DNA of 25,163 nt from UBA525 sp964589765. GTDB taxonomy: Archaea > Nanobdellota > Nanobdellia > Woesearchaeales > UBA525. The notes under the pieces are model-generated. The model was not told where the DNA came from. It was given only the letters and a program-made list of their open reading frames with translations, and did no database searches. The stretch lies in the NCBI GenBank assembly GCA_964589765.1, contig CAZPUM010000019.1, forward strand, positions 1-25,163, in the 5' to 3' direction. Both the position numbers and the translations under genes were made by a program. Shown here piece after piece: positions 14,315-21,056 of this stretch (the stretch's first letter is position 1; every line of letters begins with the position of its first letter).

Positions 14315-16817
14315 CTATATCTCCCTGGAATCTTTTGATTGTTTTCACTATGTTTTCCTGCTGTGTCTTTAGGACTTCAGCAGTCTTGGCAATAAAATCC
14401 CCCTTATAGGGCTTAAGCTCGGGCTCCACCCAAGAGTCAAGCTTGCCTTTCTTGGCCTTTTTCCATTTCCTAAACAAAGCATCCGCTGCAGAAGGGAAGT
14501 ACTCTGGCGAAACGCCGAGCAATTTCTGAATCTCTTCAGAAAGAGCACCTTCTGACTCGCTCATCTGTTCAGATTTAGCACCCGCAACATACTCCAACCT
14601 TACAATACCATCCTGAATTTTCGAGGATTTGAGAATCTTAATTTTACCGACCTCACCAGTTCGGTTCAGATGGGTACCTCCACAGGCCTCTGTGTCATAT
14701 CCGGGAATGTCAACAACACGAATCTCTTTTCCAGGGACAGCCCCTCCCTGGTACAATCTGAACCCGTGTTCAGCCTCAGCCCTTCCTTTTGGAACTATGC
14801 CGTGCTTCAAGGTTATATCAGCTTCAACAATCTTGTTAGCCTCTTCCTCTATCTCAACTATCTGCTTTTCAGCAAGATTTTCATAATGCGTAATATCAAT
14901 GCGCCCTTTCTCAGTTGTTTTAGCAGCGCCTGCCTGCCAGACATGGTTGCCAAGAACCTTCTTTGCAGCACCATTTATGATGTGTGTCGCAGTATGGTGT
15001 TGTGCTAACTGCTTACGACGTTCCCAGTCAATCTTTCCGTGAACTTTGTCTTCAGGTGAGAAATCTATCTCTTCTCCGAGTACATGAATGACAACGCCTC
15101 CTTGCTTAATAACGTCAATGACAGTGTAATCAGTATCATTCACAGTCAATACTCCTGTATCGTGCTCCTGACCCCCTGAAGTAGGATAGAACGCTGTCTT
15201 TTCCAGTATCACATGTTTCTCATCAAGAACTTTTACAACAACAGAGTCAAACTCAATCAGATCATACGTATCAAAATACAACAATCCTGTTTTTGGAACA
15301 TCATCAATATCGAAGTGTAGTTCGCGCTTTGTTGCCGTTTTCTGTTCTGATTTCTCATGACGCTCAGATACCATCTGGTAGAACTTGTCAGGAACATCAA
15401 TCTTGACACCGTGTTCTTTGGCATATTTCTCAACATCTTCAGGATTTATTCCGTCAGAGTCATAAAGCTCAATAAGTCTATTAGTAGTTATCTCACCTTT
15501 TTTTACTTCACGCTCTATTATCGCTTTGGCACGATTCTTGTTCTCGATGTATTTCTTTTTCTCAACAGAAAGAATTTTTTTGGTCTGCTCTATACTGTCA
15601 AGTAGTTCTGGGAAAATCGCTTCGAGCTCTCGGGCGTGCCACTCAGCAACCTCTCCCATATCAAGCTTCCATGAAAACTTATCGATAAAGGACTGTGCTC
15701 TTCTGAAAATAGTTCTGAGATTGTAACCTCCTCCTACGTTTGATGGCAGAGCACCATCAGTTAAAGCGAACAACAAAGCGCGCGCATGCTCAGCTATAGA
15801 GTATATCGCCTGTAAAGGCTCAATCCCTTTTCTAAGTTCCTCAACACCAACACCTACTTTCAAAGCGACGTTCGCCCATGCTTCCTGGACATCATCAACC
15901 TCATCTATGTTGAGATAGGCAGCATTCGGAAGGAATTTTTTTTGTAAATCTATATCGGGAGTGTGCCCTGTCTTGTCAAGTATCATCTGGATAACAAGAG
16001 GGAATGTAGCATCATACATAGTTCCTTTACCTTGACTAAACCACGCGTTTCTCTCCATTCCCATCCCCATATCCAACACCTTTAGGGATAACTCTCTGTC
16101 TCCATTAGGGGTCTGCTCATAGAGCATGTAGACTTGATTACCCAGTTCAACGCCCCTGGAGAAGAACTCCATACAAGGCCCGTAGTTTCCACCGCCAGCC
16201 CAGGCATCCTCGTGCATGGTAAGTTCATGCTTGGGCAGTCCCAGACCTACTGTGAACCAGTCATACAAATCCTGAAAAGCTGTTGCTTGGTCCCATCGCT
16301 CTGGCGGGACAAAACTGTGCTGACCAATCATGATGAATCCTGTCATGTGACTGCCCGTGATTCCAACGTTGTCAATATCACCAAACCTTAAGCAGAACTG
16401 AGGAATCACTAGTTTTTCAGCAGGAGGTTCAGCTTCGCCTGAAACAACGTGCGGTTGGAAAGCCGCAATTGACGCGATGGTAAAGTCCATTGTTGGATTC
16501 CATCGCGCAACCACAGGGTAGCGGGGCATAACCTTGTATCCCCTCTGTCCAAGCATATCAGCAAACTTCTGCCATACCTCAATGTATGTCATCATGTTCT
16601 TGGCAGGGTTCTCATCAAAGAGTTTGAAGCCTCCGCTACAGGCAGGGTCTCCACAGTGGTCTTGAGATTCGTTGACAGTCCAGTACCACGTTTTACAGGC
16701 ACACTGCTTTCTCGTGAACCCCTCCCTCTTCAGTACGCCAGTAGCGTAGAAATTGTCAGGGTGTGCACTTGCCTGGCTCTTAAACCACTTTTTTGTCTCT
16801 TTGTCTGAACGCATCAT
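14304..16817 (-). CDS. alaS: Alanyl-tRNA synthetase, archaeal type
   Basis: An 837-residue enzyme that charges tRNA-Ala and edits mischarged Ser/Gly. The N-terminal archaeal extension with QCACKTWYW...DHCGDPAC is present, then the class II catalytic core with MEFFSRGVELGNQVYM and GMGMERNAWFS, then the editing domain with QHHTATHIINGA and the metal site ACGGTHLNRTGE. The archaeal motif DALFRKWKKAKKGK is near the C-terminus. It is on the short side for archaeal AlaRS (commonly ~900), so the C-Ala part is probably reduced. Two adjacent ATGs exist (16817, 16814); the TATA-to-start distance seen elsewhere (26-27 nt) favours 16814. Transcription begins just after an 8-bp inverted repeat (16818-16838). 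Confidence 0.96.
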   Translation of the reverse strand: MMRSDKETKKWFKSQASAHPDNFYATGVLKREGFTRKQCACKTWYWTVNESQDHCGDPACSGGFKLFDENPAKNMMTYIEVWQKFADMLGQRGYKVMPRYPVVARWNPTMDFTIASIAAFQPHVVSGEAEPPAEKLVIPQFCLRFGDIDNVGITGSHMTGFIMIGQHSFVPPERWDQATAFQDLYDWFTVGLGLPKHELTMHEDAWAGGGNYGPCMEFFSRGVELGNQVYMLYEQTPNGDRELSLKVLDMGMGMERNAWFSQGKGTMYDATFPLVIQMILDKTGHTPDIDLQKKFLPNAAYLNIDEVDDVQEAWANVALKVGVGVEELRKGIEPLQAIYSIAEHARALLFALTDGALPSNVGGGYNLRTIFRRAQSFIDKFSWKLDMGEVAEWHARELEAIFPELLDSIEQTKKILSVEKKKYIENKNRAKAIIEREVKKGEITTNRLIELYDSDGINPEDVEKYAKEHGVKIDVPDKFYQMVSERHEKSEQKTATKRELHFDIDDVPKTGLLYFDTYDLIEFDSVVVKVLDEKHVILEKTAFYPTSGGQEHDTGVLTVNDTDYTVIDVIKQGGVVIHVLGEEIDFSPEDKVHGKIDWERRKQLAQHHTATHIINGAAKKVLGNHVWQAGAAKTTEKGRIDITHYENLAEKQIVEIEEEANKIVEADITLKHGIVPKGRAEAEHGFRLYQGGAVPGKEIRVVDIPGYDTEACGGTHLNRTGEVGKIKILKSSKIQDGIVRLEYVAGAKSEQMSESEGALSEEIQKLLGVSPEYFPSAADALFRKWKKAKKGKLDSWVEPELKPYKGDFIAKTAEVLKTQQENIVKTIKRFQGDIDGK

Positions 16818-16846
16818 AACTGGACGAGAGGTCCAGTTTTAAAGGT
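16818..16846 (-). promoter_or_regulatory. alaS promoter with 8-bp inverted repeat
   Basis: On the minus strand CCTTTAAAAC (16845-16836) is the TATA box. Between it and the start codon lies a perfect inverted repeat, AACTGGAC - GAGAG - GTCCAGTT (16818-16838). It covers the space between the TATA box and the predicted start site, where archaeal repressors bind. The arm GTCCAGTT recurs in the rpl30e promoter and, with one change, in the rps12 promoter. Confidence 0.6.
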
Positions 16847-16855
16847 TTATGTGAA

Positions 16856-17218
16856 TTAAGAATGTCTGTTCGCGCCGATTACGGCAGGATAGGTTGCGCA
16901 AAGACTGCATTTCTGCTCTGAAGGACATCTTTTTACGCACTTGTACCTTTCTGTCCAATCTACAAGTTTATCTGACGCTCTTATCAGGTCCAGACCTGAC
17001 TGAGTACACCTATATCTGCCATCCTTGGAGAGTACGAGACCGTCTTCTTGTAATAATGAAAGCTCACGGGATAGAATTCTGTTTGTTATGTATTTCAGCT
17101 CTTTTTGGACTTCTGAAAAGGTCATTCTATTTCTTAAAGATCTCAAAACCAAATAGCTCCACTTACGTGAAAGTATCCTTAGGGGATATATTCGTGCACA
17201 GTTGCACGGCTCTGCCAT
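16856..17218 (-). CDS. HxlR-family winged-helix regulator with cysteine-rich tail
   Basis: A 120-residue transcriptional regulator. The pattern PLRILSRKWSYLVLRSLRNRMTFSEVQKEL...ITNRILSRELSLLQEDGLV is the HxlR winged helix-turn-helix. It has seven cysteines: C5 and C7 before the helix-turn-helix, C71, and C94-x3-C98-x5-C104-x2-C107 in the tail, which suggests metal or redox sensing (inference). The TATA box (TGTTTAAATA on the minus strand, 17250-17241) is 27 nt from the ATG. It is directly upstream of alaS on the same strand, and the alaS inverted repeat begins 18 nt after its stop. Confidence 0.85.
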   Translation of the reverse strand: MAEPCNCARIYPLRILSRKWSYLVLRSLRNRMTFSEVQKELKYITNRILSRELSLLQEDGLVLSKDGRYRCTQSGLDLIRASDKLVDWTERYKCVKRCPSEQKCSLCATYPAVIGANRHS

Positions 17219-17326
17219 TATTGAAAAATGAAGTTTTTAGTATTTAAACAGAGCGGTAAATAGTTACAATAAAGATACAAGTAAAATGGTTTTTTAGATT
17301 CAAAATTAGCGAATTATTCCACAACT

Positions 17327-17335
17327 GTTATAAAT
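17327..17335 (+). promoter_or_regulatory. TATA box of the HPF-like gene
   Basis: GTTATAAAT is centred 36 nt upstream of ATG 17367, leaving room for only a very short leader; GGGGTGA (17355-17361) 5 nt before the ATG may act as SD. The HxlR promoter faces the other way from the same 148-nt spacer. Confidence 0.5.
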
Positions 17336-17366
17336 TTGTCATACTTTGTATGAGTGGGGTGACGGG

Positions 17367-17705
17367 ATGAAACAAAAAGTAAACCTTGTACCCAGTGTTA
17401 ATCTGGCAGGAGTGGAGCTTACCACAGATCTACCTCTTCCGAGTTTAATCAAGAAGAGTTTAAAGATTAAGGCGGGCGAATTCCTGGATAAACACTGGCA
17501 CAAGTTTGGAGCTGCAACCCTGCATCTGCACATCAAAAGGGTTGGAAGTCGCGTTGGTTGCTACGCACACCTGTTTAGCGACCAAGGAAGCTACCACGCG
17601 TTTTCAGACGATTGGGACGTTAGAAGGGCCGCCAAAGACGCACTTCTGGCATTGGAGAACCAATTCAACCGAAAGATGGAGAAGCAGACACAGCTGTACA
17701 CATAA
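17367..17705 (+). CDS. HPF/RaiA-like ribosome-associated protein (putative)
   Basis: A 112-residue basic protein. The central part HKFGAATLHLHIKRVG...RVGCYAHLFSDQGSYHAFSDDWDVRRAAKDALLALENQFNRK looks like the beta-sheet and second helix of the S30AE/HPF fold, in which the helix typically reads D-x-x-x-A-I-D-x-x-x-x-x-L-E-x-Q. Such proteins bind the 30S subunit decoding region and silence ribosomes. The match is by pattern only, so the function is tentative. ATG 17367 with GGGGTGA is preferred over the TTG at 17346. A hairpin GGCAC/GTGCC (17718-17738) follows the gene. Confidence 0.6.
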   Translation: MKQKVNLVPSVNLAGVELTTDLPLPSLIKKSLKIKAGEFLDKHWHKFGAATLHLHIKRVGSRVGCYAHLFSDQGSYHAFSDDWDVRRAAKDALLALENQFNRKMEKQTQLYT

Positions 17706-17762
17706 GGACTAAAAAAGGCACAACCCCTTTAAGTGCCACTAAAAAGTAGTAAAAAACAAAAC

Positions 17763-17771
17763 ATTTAAAAA
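17763..17771 (+). promoter_or_regulatory. TATA box of the secreted-protein gene
   Basis: ATTTAAAAA is centred 26 nt upstream of ATG 17793, the standard leaderless arrangement of this window. Confidence 0.55.
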
Positions 17772-17792
17772 GAAACAGACCACCACCAGACC

Positions 17793-18242
17793 ATGAGAAA
17801 GATACTCGGTCTAGTACTACTGGCCTTTATTCTGGCAATGCCCATGGCAATAGCATACCAAAAGGATTTGCCAGTCACAAACGTGTATGATCCTGTTAAG
17901 AAAAACAACAGGGATATCACACAGTACTCCTACGAAGAACTAGCCTTCTTCATGAGCACATTTCCCTCCTTTAGAAGATGGAACGACATGGATGATGTTT
18001 GTGAGACAATAAAAATTCTTCACAAAAAAACACCCTCAGAGTGTTCAGGATACAGCATAGTTCTTCCAAAGATAGCAAACCCAAGTACTGCAAGGGCATA
18101 CGCTAAAATCGAAATTGTACCAAGACCCATTATTGAGCCTTTTGTGGTATACAGACCACCTGTGACTGTGATTACAGACCCGATATTCTATCCATGGGCT
18201 CCTGTTAACAGAGCACCAGGACCATACGGACCTTGGTGGTAA
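17793..18242 (+). CDS. Small secreted protein of unknown function
   Basis: A 149-residue protein that I do not recognise. Residues 1-21 form a typical signal sequence (basic MRK, hydrophobic LGLVLLAFILAM, then AIAYQ), so the mature protein should be exported, possibly processed by the signal peptidase encoded at 23901-24554. The mature part has an acidic/aromatic region with two cysteines (C70, C84), which could form a disulfide, and a Pro/Trp/Tyr-rich tail (about 110-149, ending GPYGPWW). It has its own leaderless promoter and is followed after 2 nt by the HExxH gene, so the two form an operon. Confidence 0.7.
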   Translation: MRKILGLVLLAFILAMPMAIAYQKDLPVTNVYDPVKKNNRDITQYSYEELAFFMSTFPSFRRWNDMDDVCETIKILHKKTPSECSGYSIVLPKIANPSTARAYAKIEIVPRPIIEPFVVYRPPVTVITDPIFYPWAPVNRAPGPYGPWW

Positions 18243-18244
18243 GG

Positions 18245-18790
18245 ATGACCCGTGTGTATTTGGAAGCTTTGAATTTTGCACCTAGAATACCTGATGGAGA
18301 TACATTCACGGATGAAGGGGTTGTAGATTGTATGGGCCGACAGTTCATCACCCTTCTAGAAAAATACGGGATTACCAGACACGCAGACTCTGAGATTGAA
18401 AAAGAGATTCAACTACTATTCATCGATCCTCCTGCGGGAGCACACGTGTGTTTTCCTAAAGGAGACAAAACAAAACACAGCCATATTTTCTACCAAAGAT
18501 TGGAAACACCAGAATCAACATTCTTTACAAGATGCCACGAGGAAGGTCATTTCATAGAACAGAACGGACTACTTGACCAGTACTTAGAGAAAATTCAAAG
18601 AAGGATGGGCCTAGACATTAAAACAGCTTTAGATATCATTGAACACGACCGAGAAGATGTTGCCGAGATGATTGCACAGGCCAGAATGATTGAAAAGTTC
18701 GGACATCTAGACTTTCTGAGACCAACATGGTACCAGAAAACTTCTTTCAGAAACGCATTAGAAATTCTTCAAATGGCCCAAAACCTTTAA
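18245..18790 (+). CDS. HExxH-motif protein (putative zinc metallopeptidase-like)
   Basis: A 181-residue cytoplasmic-looking protein without signal sequence. It contains CHEEGH (HExxH at 98-102), the zinc-binding motif of many metallopeptidases, followed by a helical region IIEHDREDVAEMIAQARMI (131-149) with acidic residues that could supply a third ligand as in ImmA/IrrE-like families. The rest matches no family I recognise, so HExxH could also be coincidental. ATG 18245 lies 2 nt after the upstream stop, preceded by GGTGGT; a TTG at 18233 would add four residues. The stop codon lies inside the next gene's TATA box. Confidence 0.6.
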   Translation: MTRVYLEALNFAPRIPDGDTFTDEGVVDCMGRQFITLLEKYGITRHADSEIEKEIQLLFIDPPAGAHVCFPKGDKTKHSHIFYQRLETPESTFFTRCHEEGHFIEQNGLLDQYLEKIQRRMGLDIKTALDIIEHDREDVAEMIAQARMIEKFGHLDFLRPTWYQKTSFRNALEILQMAQNL

Positions 18791-18814
18791 GAATCCAGTC
18801 CTTTGCCAGACATT

Positions 18815-19492
18815 ATGGTCAAGCCAAGGAGGAAAAGGCCTAAGGGGGCCGAGTTGAGGAAGGGTACAATTCTCAGAAAAGAAGAGCGGAGAAAAAAGCG
18901 CATCGTAATAGGTGGCGGTCTTTTCATGGCCTTCCTGATGATTTTCGGTATTGTTGGAGTGATTAACTATAATCCCGCATACAACACAGAGGTTCCTATG
19001 ACCTACGGAGATTACGAGTTCACACTCGAGACCCGTTCCAACGGAGGACAGGTTCTTGTGACAGATATTAACGGTCAGCAGGTCGAGTTCCAATCATTGC
19101 CTGCCCAAGTAGCGTACTTTGAGGTCGATCCTGCCGCTATTGAACTGATGAAAAGCTCACAGAACATTGCTCTCTTGTCGGACCCAGAGTACGATGAGTA
19201 TAATGCAGGCAATATCGACTATGCCCGGCTTCAGATGAGCCTCGCTCTCAGAAAAACCGCCAACGGCATGTTACGAGACAATGAATTCGGACTTCCCGTT
19301 TTAGGTTGTGAAAACGCAACTTCGCAAACACCCATGTTTGTCTTTAACCTCACTAACGAGACAGCAAGACTTACAGTAGAAGATAACTGTATCACCATGT
19401 CAGCAGCTGAAAGAGAGATGATGCTGATGAAGGACAGAATAATCTTCGAGTACTACGGAATGATGGATTATGTCGAACAAGAAACCCAATAG
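18815..19492 (+). CDS. Membrane-anchored protein, paralogue A
   Basis: A 225-residue protein with a very basic cytoplasmic N-terminus (1-29), one membrane helix (about 30-50, IVIGGGLFMAFLMIFGIVGVI) and a ~175-residue outer domain. The outer domain has two cysteines, C165 in LGCENATSQT and C192 in EDNC. The downstream protein has the same plan and same cysteine context. I do not recognise the family. ATG 18815 is set by the TATA-like CTTTAAGA 27 nt upstream, over the TTG at 18803. Its 3' end overlaps the next gene by 23 nt, indicating coupled translation. Confidence 0.75.
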   Translation: MVKPRRKRPKGAELRKGTILRKEERRKKRIVIGGGLFMAFLMIFGIVGVINYNPAYNTEVPMTYGDYEFTLETRSNGGQVLVTDINGQQVEFQSLPAQVAYFEVDPAAIELMKSSQNIALLSDPEYDEYNAGNIDYARLQMSLALRKTANGMLRDNEFGLPVLGCENATSQTPMFVFNLTNETARLTVEDNCITMSAAEREMMLMKDRIIFEYYGMMDYVEQETQ

Positions 19493-20099
19493 AACCCCAA
19501 TTACCACTTGGAAATTCTTTATTGCAATAATCATACTGTTCGCGATAGTTTTTGGATTCCAGGCATATCAGAATTGGGATAACAACAACTTCAGGGAAGA
19601 GTACAGATACAACGGGTTTGATTTTGCTCAATCAAGAGAAGGATTTTGGGTGACACAGATTCAGGTTGGCAACCAACCTTACAACATACCTTTCCACCAC
19701 CACCCAACAGAACTGGAGGATATTCTTGTTGATGCTGATGCTGACAGGCCAATCTTTGGCCACAGACCAGAAAATATCGTTATTTCCATCCACCCCTTCG
19801 CAGGAAGCAGACCAGTAGTAGGAGGTGTTGAGATAGCAAAAGTAACAGGCCAAAAATACAATCTTTTGAACATCCCTACAAGAAGTGCACTTTCTGCTGA
19901 GAGTAATGAGACTCTGGAAATTGAGATAGCAAGTTGTGAAACAGCAACCAACAAAACAACAGTTATTCAGTTTATACACTCAGATAAAAACGCAATCATA
20001 GGGGAAGAAAATTGTGTTTTGCTATTCTATGCTGAGCCTGATGACAGCATCAGAGTTGCTGACAGGTTCGCATACAAACTTCTTAGGATAATGCCTTAA
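19470..20099 (+). CDS. Membrane-anchored protein, paralogue B
   Basis: A 209-residue protein with a short cytoplasmic tail, one membrane helix (about 14-33, WKFFIAIIILFAIVFGFQAY) and an outer domain. It shares with the upstream protein the pair C156 (ASCETATNKT) and C182 (EENC), spaced 25 residues against 26, the helix-then-tyrosine-rich start (YRYNGFDF versus TYGDYEF) and overall length. The pair looks like an old tandem duplication of an extracytoplasmic domain with one disulfide. Function unknown; a two-component surface complex is one possibility given the 23-nt gene overlap. Confidence 0.75.
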   Translation: MSNKKPNRTPITTWKFFIAIIILFAIVFGFQAYQNWDNNNFREEYRYNGFDFAQSREGFWVTQIQVGNQPYNIPFHHHPTELEDILVDADADRPIFGHRPENIVISIHPFAGSRPVVGGVEIAKVTGQKYNLLNIPTRSALSAESNETLEIEIASCETATNKTTVIQFIHSDKNAIIGEENCVLLFYAEPDDSIRVADRFAYKLLRIMP

Positions 20100-20117
20100 T
20101 ATTTTATAGCAACAGCT

Positions 20118-20157
20118 AAAAAAAAGAGGAGAATCTGAGGAACAAGGTGTTCCTCAG
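20118..20157 (-). terminator. Hairpin and U-tract ending the large minus-strand RNA
   Basis: On the minus strand a perfect 9-bp stem CTGAGGAAC/GTTCCTCAG with a 5-nt loop (20157-20135) is followed nine nt later by eight U residues (20125-20118). This marks the 3' end of a minus-strand transcript. The facing plus-strand gene stops at 20099. Confidence 0.7.
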
Positions 20158-20536
20158 TGCCGTTTGGCGTTCCCGTCGCAATCCGCGCCGGTTCGGCAAA
20201 ACAGCTCTCACCTCTTCGCTTTCCCGGTCAAATCCGCTACCGGTATTGTGGCCAACTTCGATACCACTATTCGCGTTTTTTTGCCAGGTTTTCTCCTGGA
20301 AGGGTTGCCTCAACTCGTGATGTGGTCTCCCGTCCTTGCCAGCCGTCATTACTTAATCCTTCTATTTGTATTCCTTGTCGTCAATAGGCGTAGGCATGGC
20401 CCCTGGACCTTTTCACGTTCCAGACGTTCGCGTGTTCTGTCGCCAGGCGTTCCAGGGTTTGGAACACCCTGCAGTTAACCCACTCATGGGTTCCGCGGTT
20501 ACGTCCTTTTGTTAAGGGACGTTTGGATAAGCGCTT
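20118..20536 (-). ncRNA. Large structured ncRNA of unknown class (~410 nt)
   Basis: This stretch has no convincing protein in any frame, is richer in G+C than its surroundings and reads purine-rich with A-rich loops on the minus strand. Perfect local stems include ACGTCC/GGACGT (20501-20522), AACCCA/TGGGTT with a 4-nt loop (20477-20492), CCCTGGA with TCCAGGG (20401-20407 and 20451-20457), CCAGG/CCTGG (20284-20299) and CCGGT/ACCGG (20224-20243). It ends in the hairpin and U-tract at 20118-20157. I looked for RNase P (GAGGAAAGTC, ACAGAA..CCGGCTTA near the ends) and SRP RNA (GGAAG..GCAGC apical loop) and did not find them in the right order. No clear TATA box of its own is seen, so it may be made as the 3' part of the upstream small-gene mRNA. 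Confidence 0.65.
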
Positions 20537-20568
20537 CTCTAATTGAATACTTCTGCTTCGAAGCGCTT
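20529..20568. repeat. Two copies of the palindrome AAGCGCTT
   Basis: AAGCGCTT occurs at 20529-20536 and 20561-20568, flanking the last codons and stop of the small membrane-protein gene. Being self-complementary, the two copies can pair with each other in RNA and form a hairpin exactly at the boundary between the ORF and the structured RNA, a possible processing site. Confidence 0.5.
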
Positions 20569-20841
20569 GAACATGTGGTAGACAACAGTGCTGATGATTG
20601 TAACAGAGACAACCCAGCTTAGAGCCAGCTTGCCAAGGTCCTGCCAACCGTAGAACTTAATCAGCAATACAATCGCTGTTAGTCCTATAACTATTGGCAC
20701 AGGCATCAGTTTCCCAAGGACTCTTTCATAGTACCTGAACTTGAGCCTTTGTGCTTTTACCTTGTTGGCTTTCCGGACCTCCATAGCTCTATGTATCTCA
20801 TAGCTCCATTGTTCCGGGGAAACCTTTCGTACTGCTGTCAT
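20539..20841 (-). CDS. Small two-helix membrane protein
   Basis: A 100-residue protein of unknown function: a basic, charged N-terminal half (EIHRAMEVRKANKVKAQRLKFRYYERVLGK) followed by two membrane helices at about 46-64 and 70-90 and a short tail. The arrangement suggests a cytoplasmic RNA- or protein-binding N-terminus tethered to the membrane, but this is inference. An in-frame TAA two codons upstream fixes the start at ATG 20841. There is no SD; the leader is predicted at about 85 nt and structured. Immediately downstream is the large structured RNA, possibly on the same transcript. Confidence 0.65.
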   Translation of the reverse strand: MTAVRKVSPEQWSYEIHRAMEVRKANKVKAQRLKFRYYERVLGKLMPVPIVIGLTAIVLLIKFYGWQDLGKLALSWVVSVTIISTVVYHMFKRFEAEVFN

Positions 20842-20956
20842 TTTTTAGGCCGACTGCCAGTAGCTAAGAAGTATTACTCTTACCCACGGTGGTCGGTTAG
20901 TAAGGCGCAAAGCACCTTTGTCGCAAACCATATTAGTAGTAACTAGTATATAAATC
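20842..20956 (-). promoter_or_regulatory. Promoter and structured leader of the two-helix protein gene
   Basis: On the minus strand the TATA box GATTTATATA (20956-20947) predicts a start near 20925, giving an ~85-nt leader, unlike the leaderless genes around it. The leader can form GCG-A-CAAAG/CTTTG-CGC with a GTG loop and a longer stem closed by CCGAC/GTCGG ending just before CCTAAAAAATG. A riboswitch or protein-binding leader is possible. The rest of the 215-nt spacer, up to 21056, shows nothing else that I can support. Confidence 0.4.
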
Positions 20957-21056
20957 TTTTCAACCAGTATACTAAAAACCACACTAAAAGTTCGTTAAAT
21001 ATCTGAGTTTCTATCGTAAACCACAAGTCCTACTTCACACAACAAATCAATCAAAC

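Noticed and set aside
17718..17755. Hairpin GGCAC/GTGCC after the HPF-like gene as a terminator
   Set aside because: No T-run follows on the plus strand; the T6 is on the minus strand, where no gene ends. Left as a possible mRNA 3' structure only.
20116..20478. Open frames of 76-104 codons on both strands in the structured region
   Set aside because: They overlap one another, lack SD or suitably spaced TATA boxes, have no recognisable domain, and coincide with stems and a terminator. They are explained better as by-products of a GC-rich RNA gene.
20118..20536. Identification as RNase P RNA
   Set aside because: GACAGAAC and an AATGAC occur on the minus strand but in the wrong order and far from the ends, and the universal GAGGAAAGTC segment is missing on both strands.
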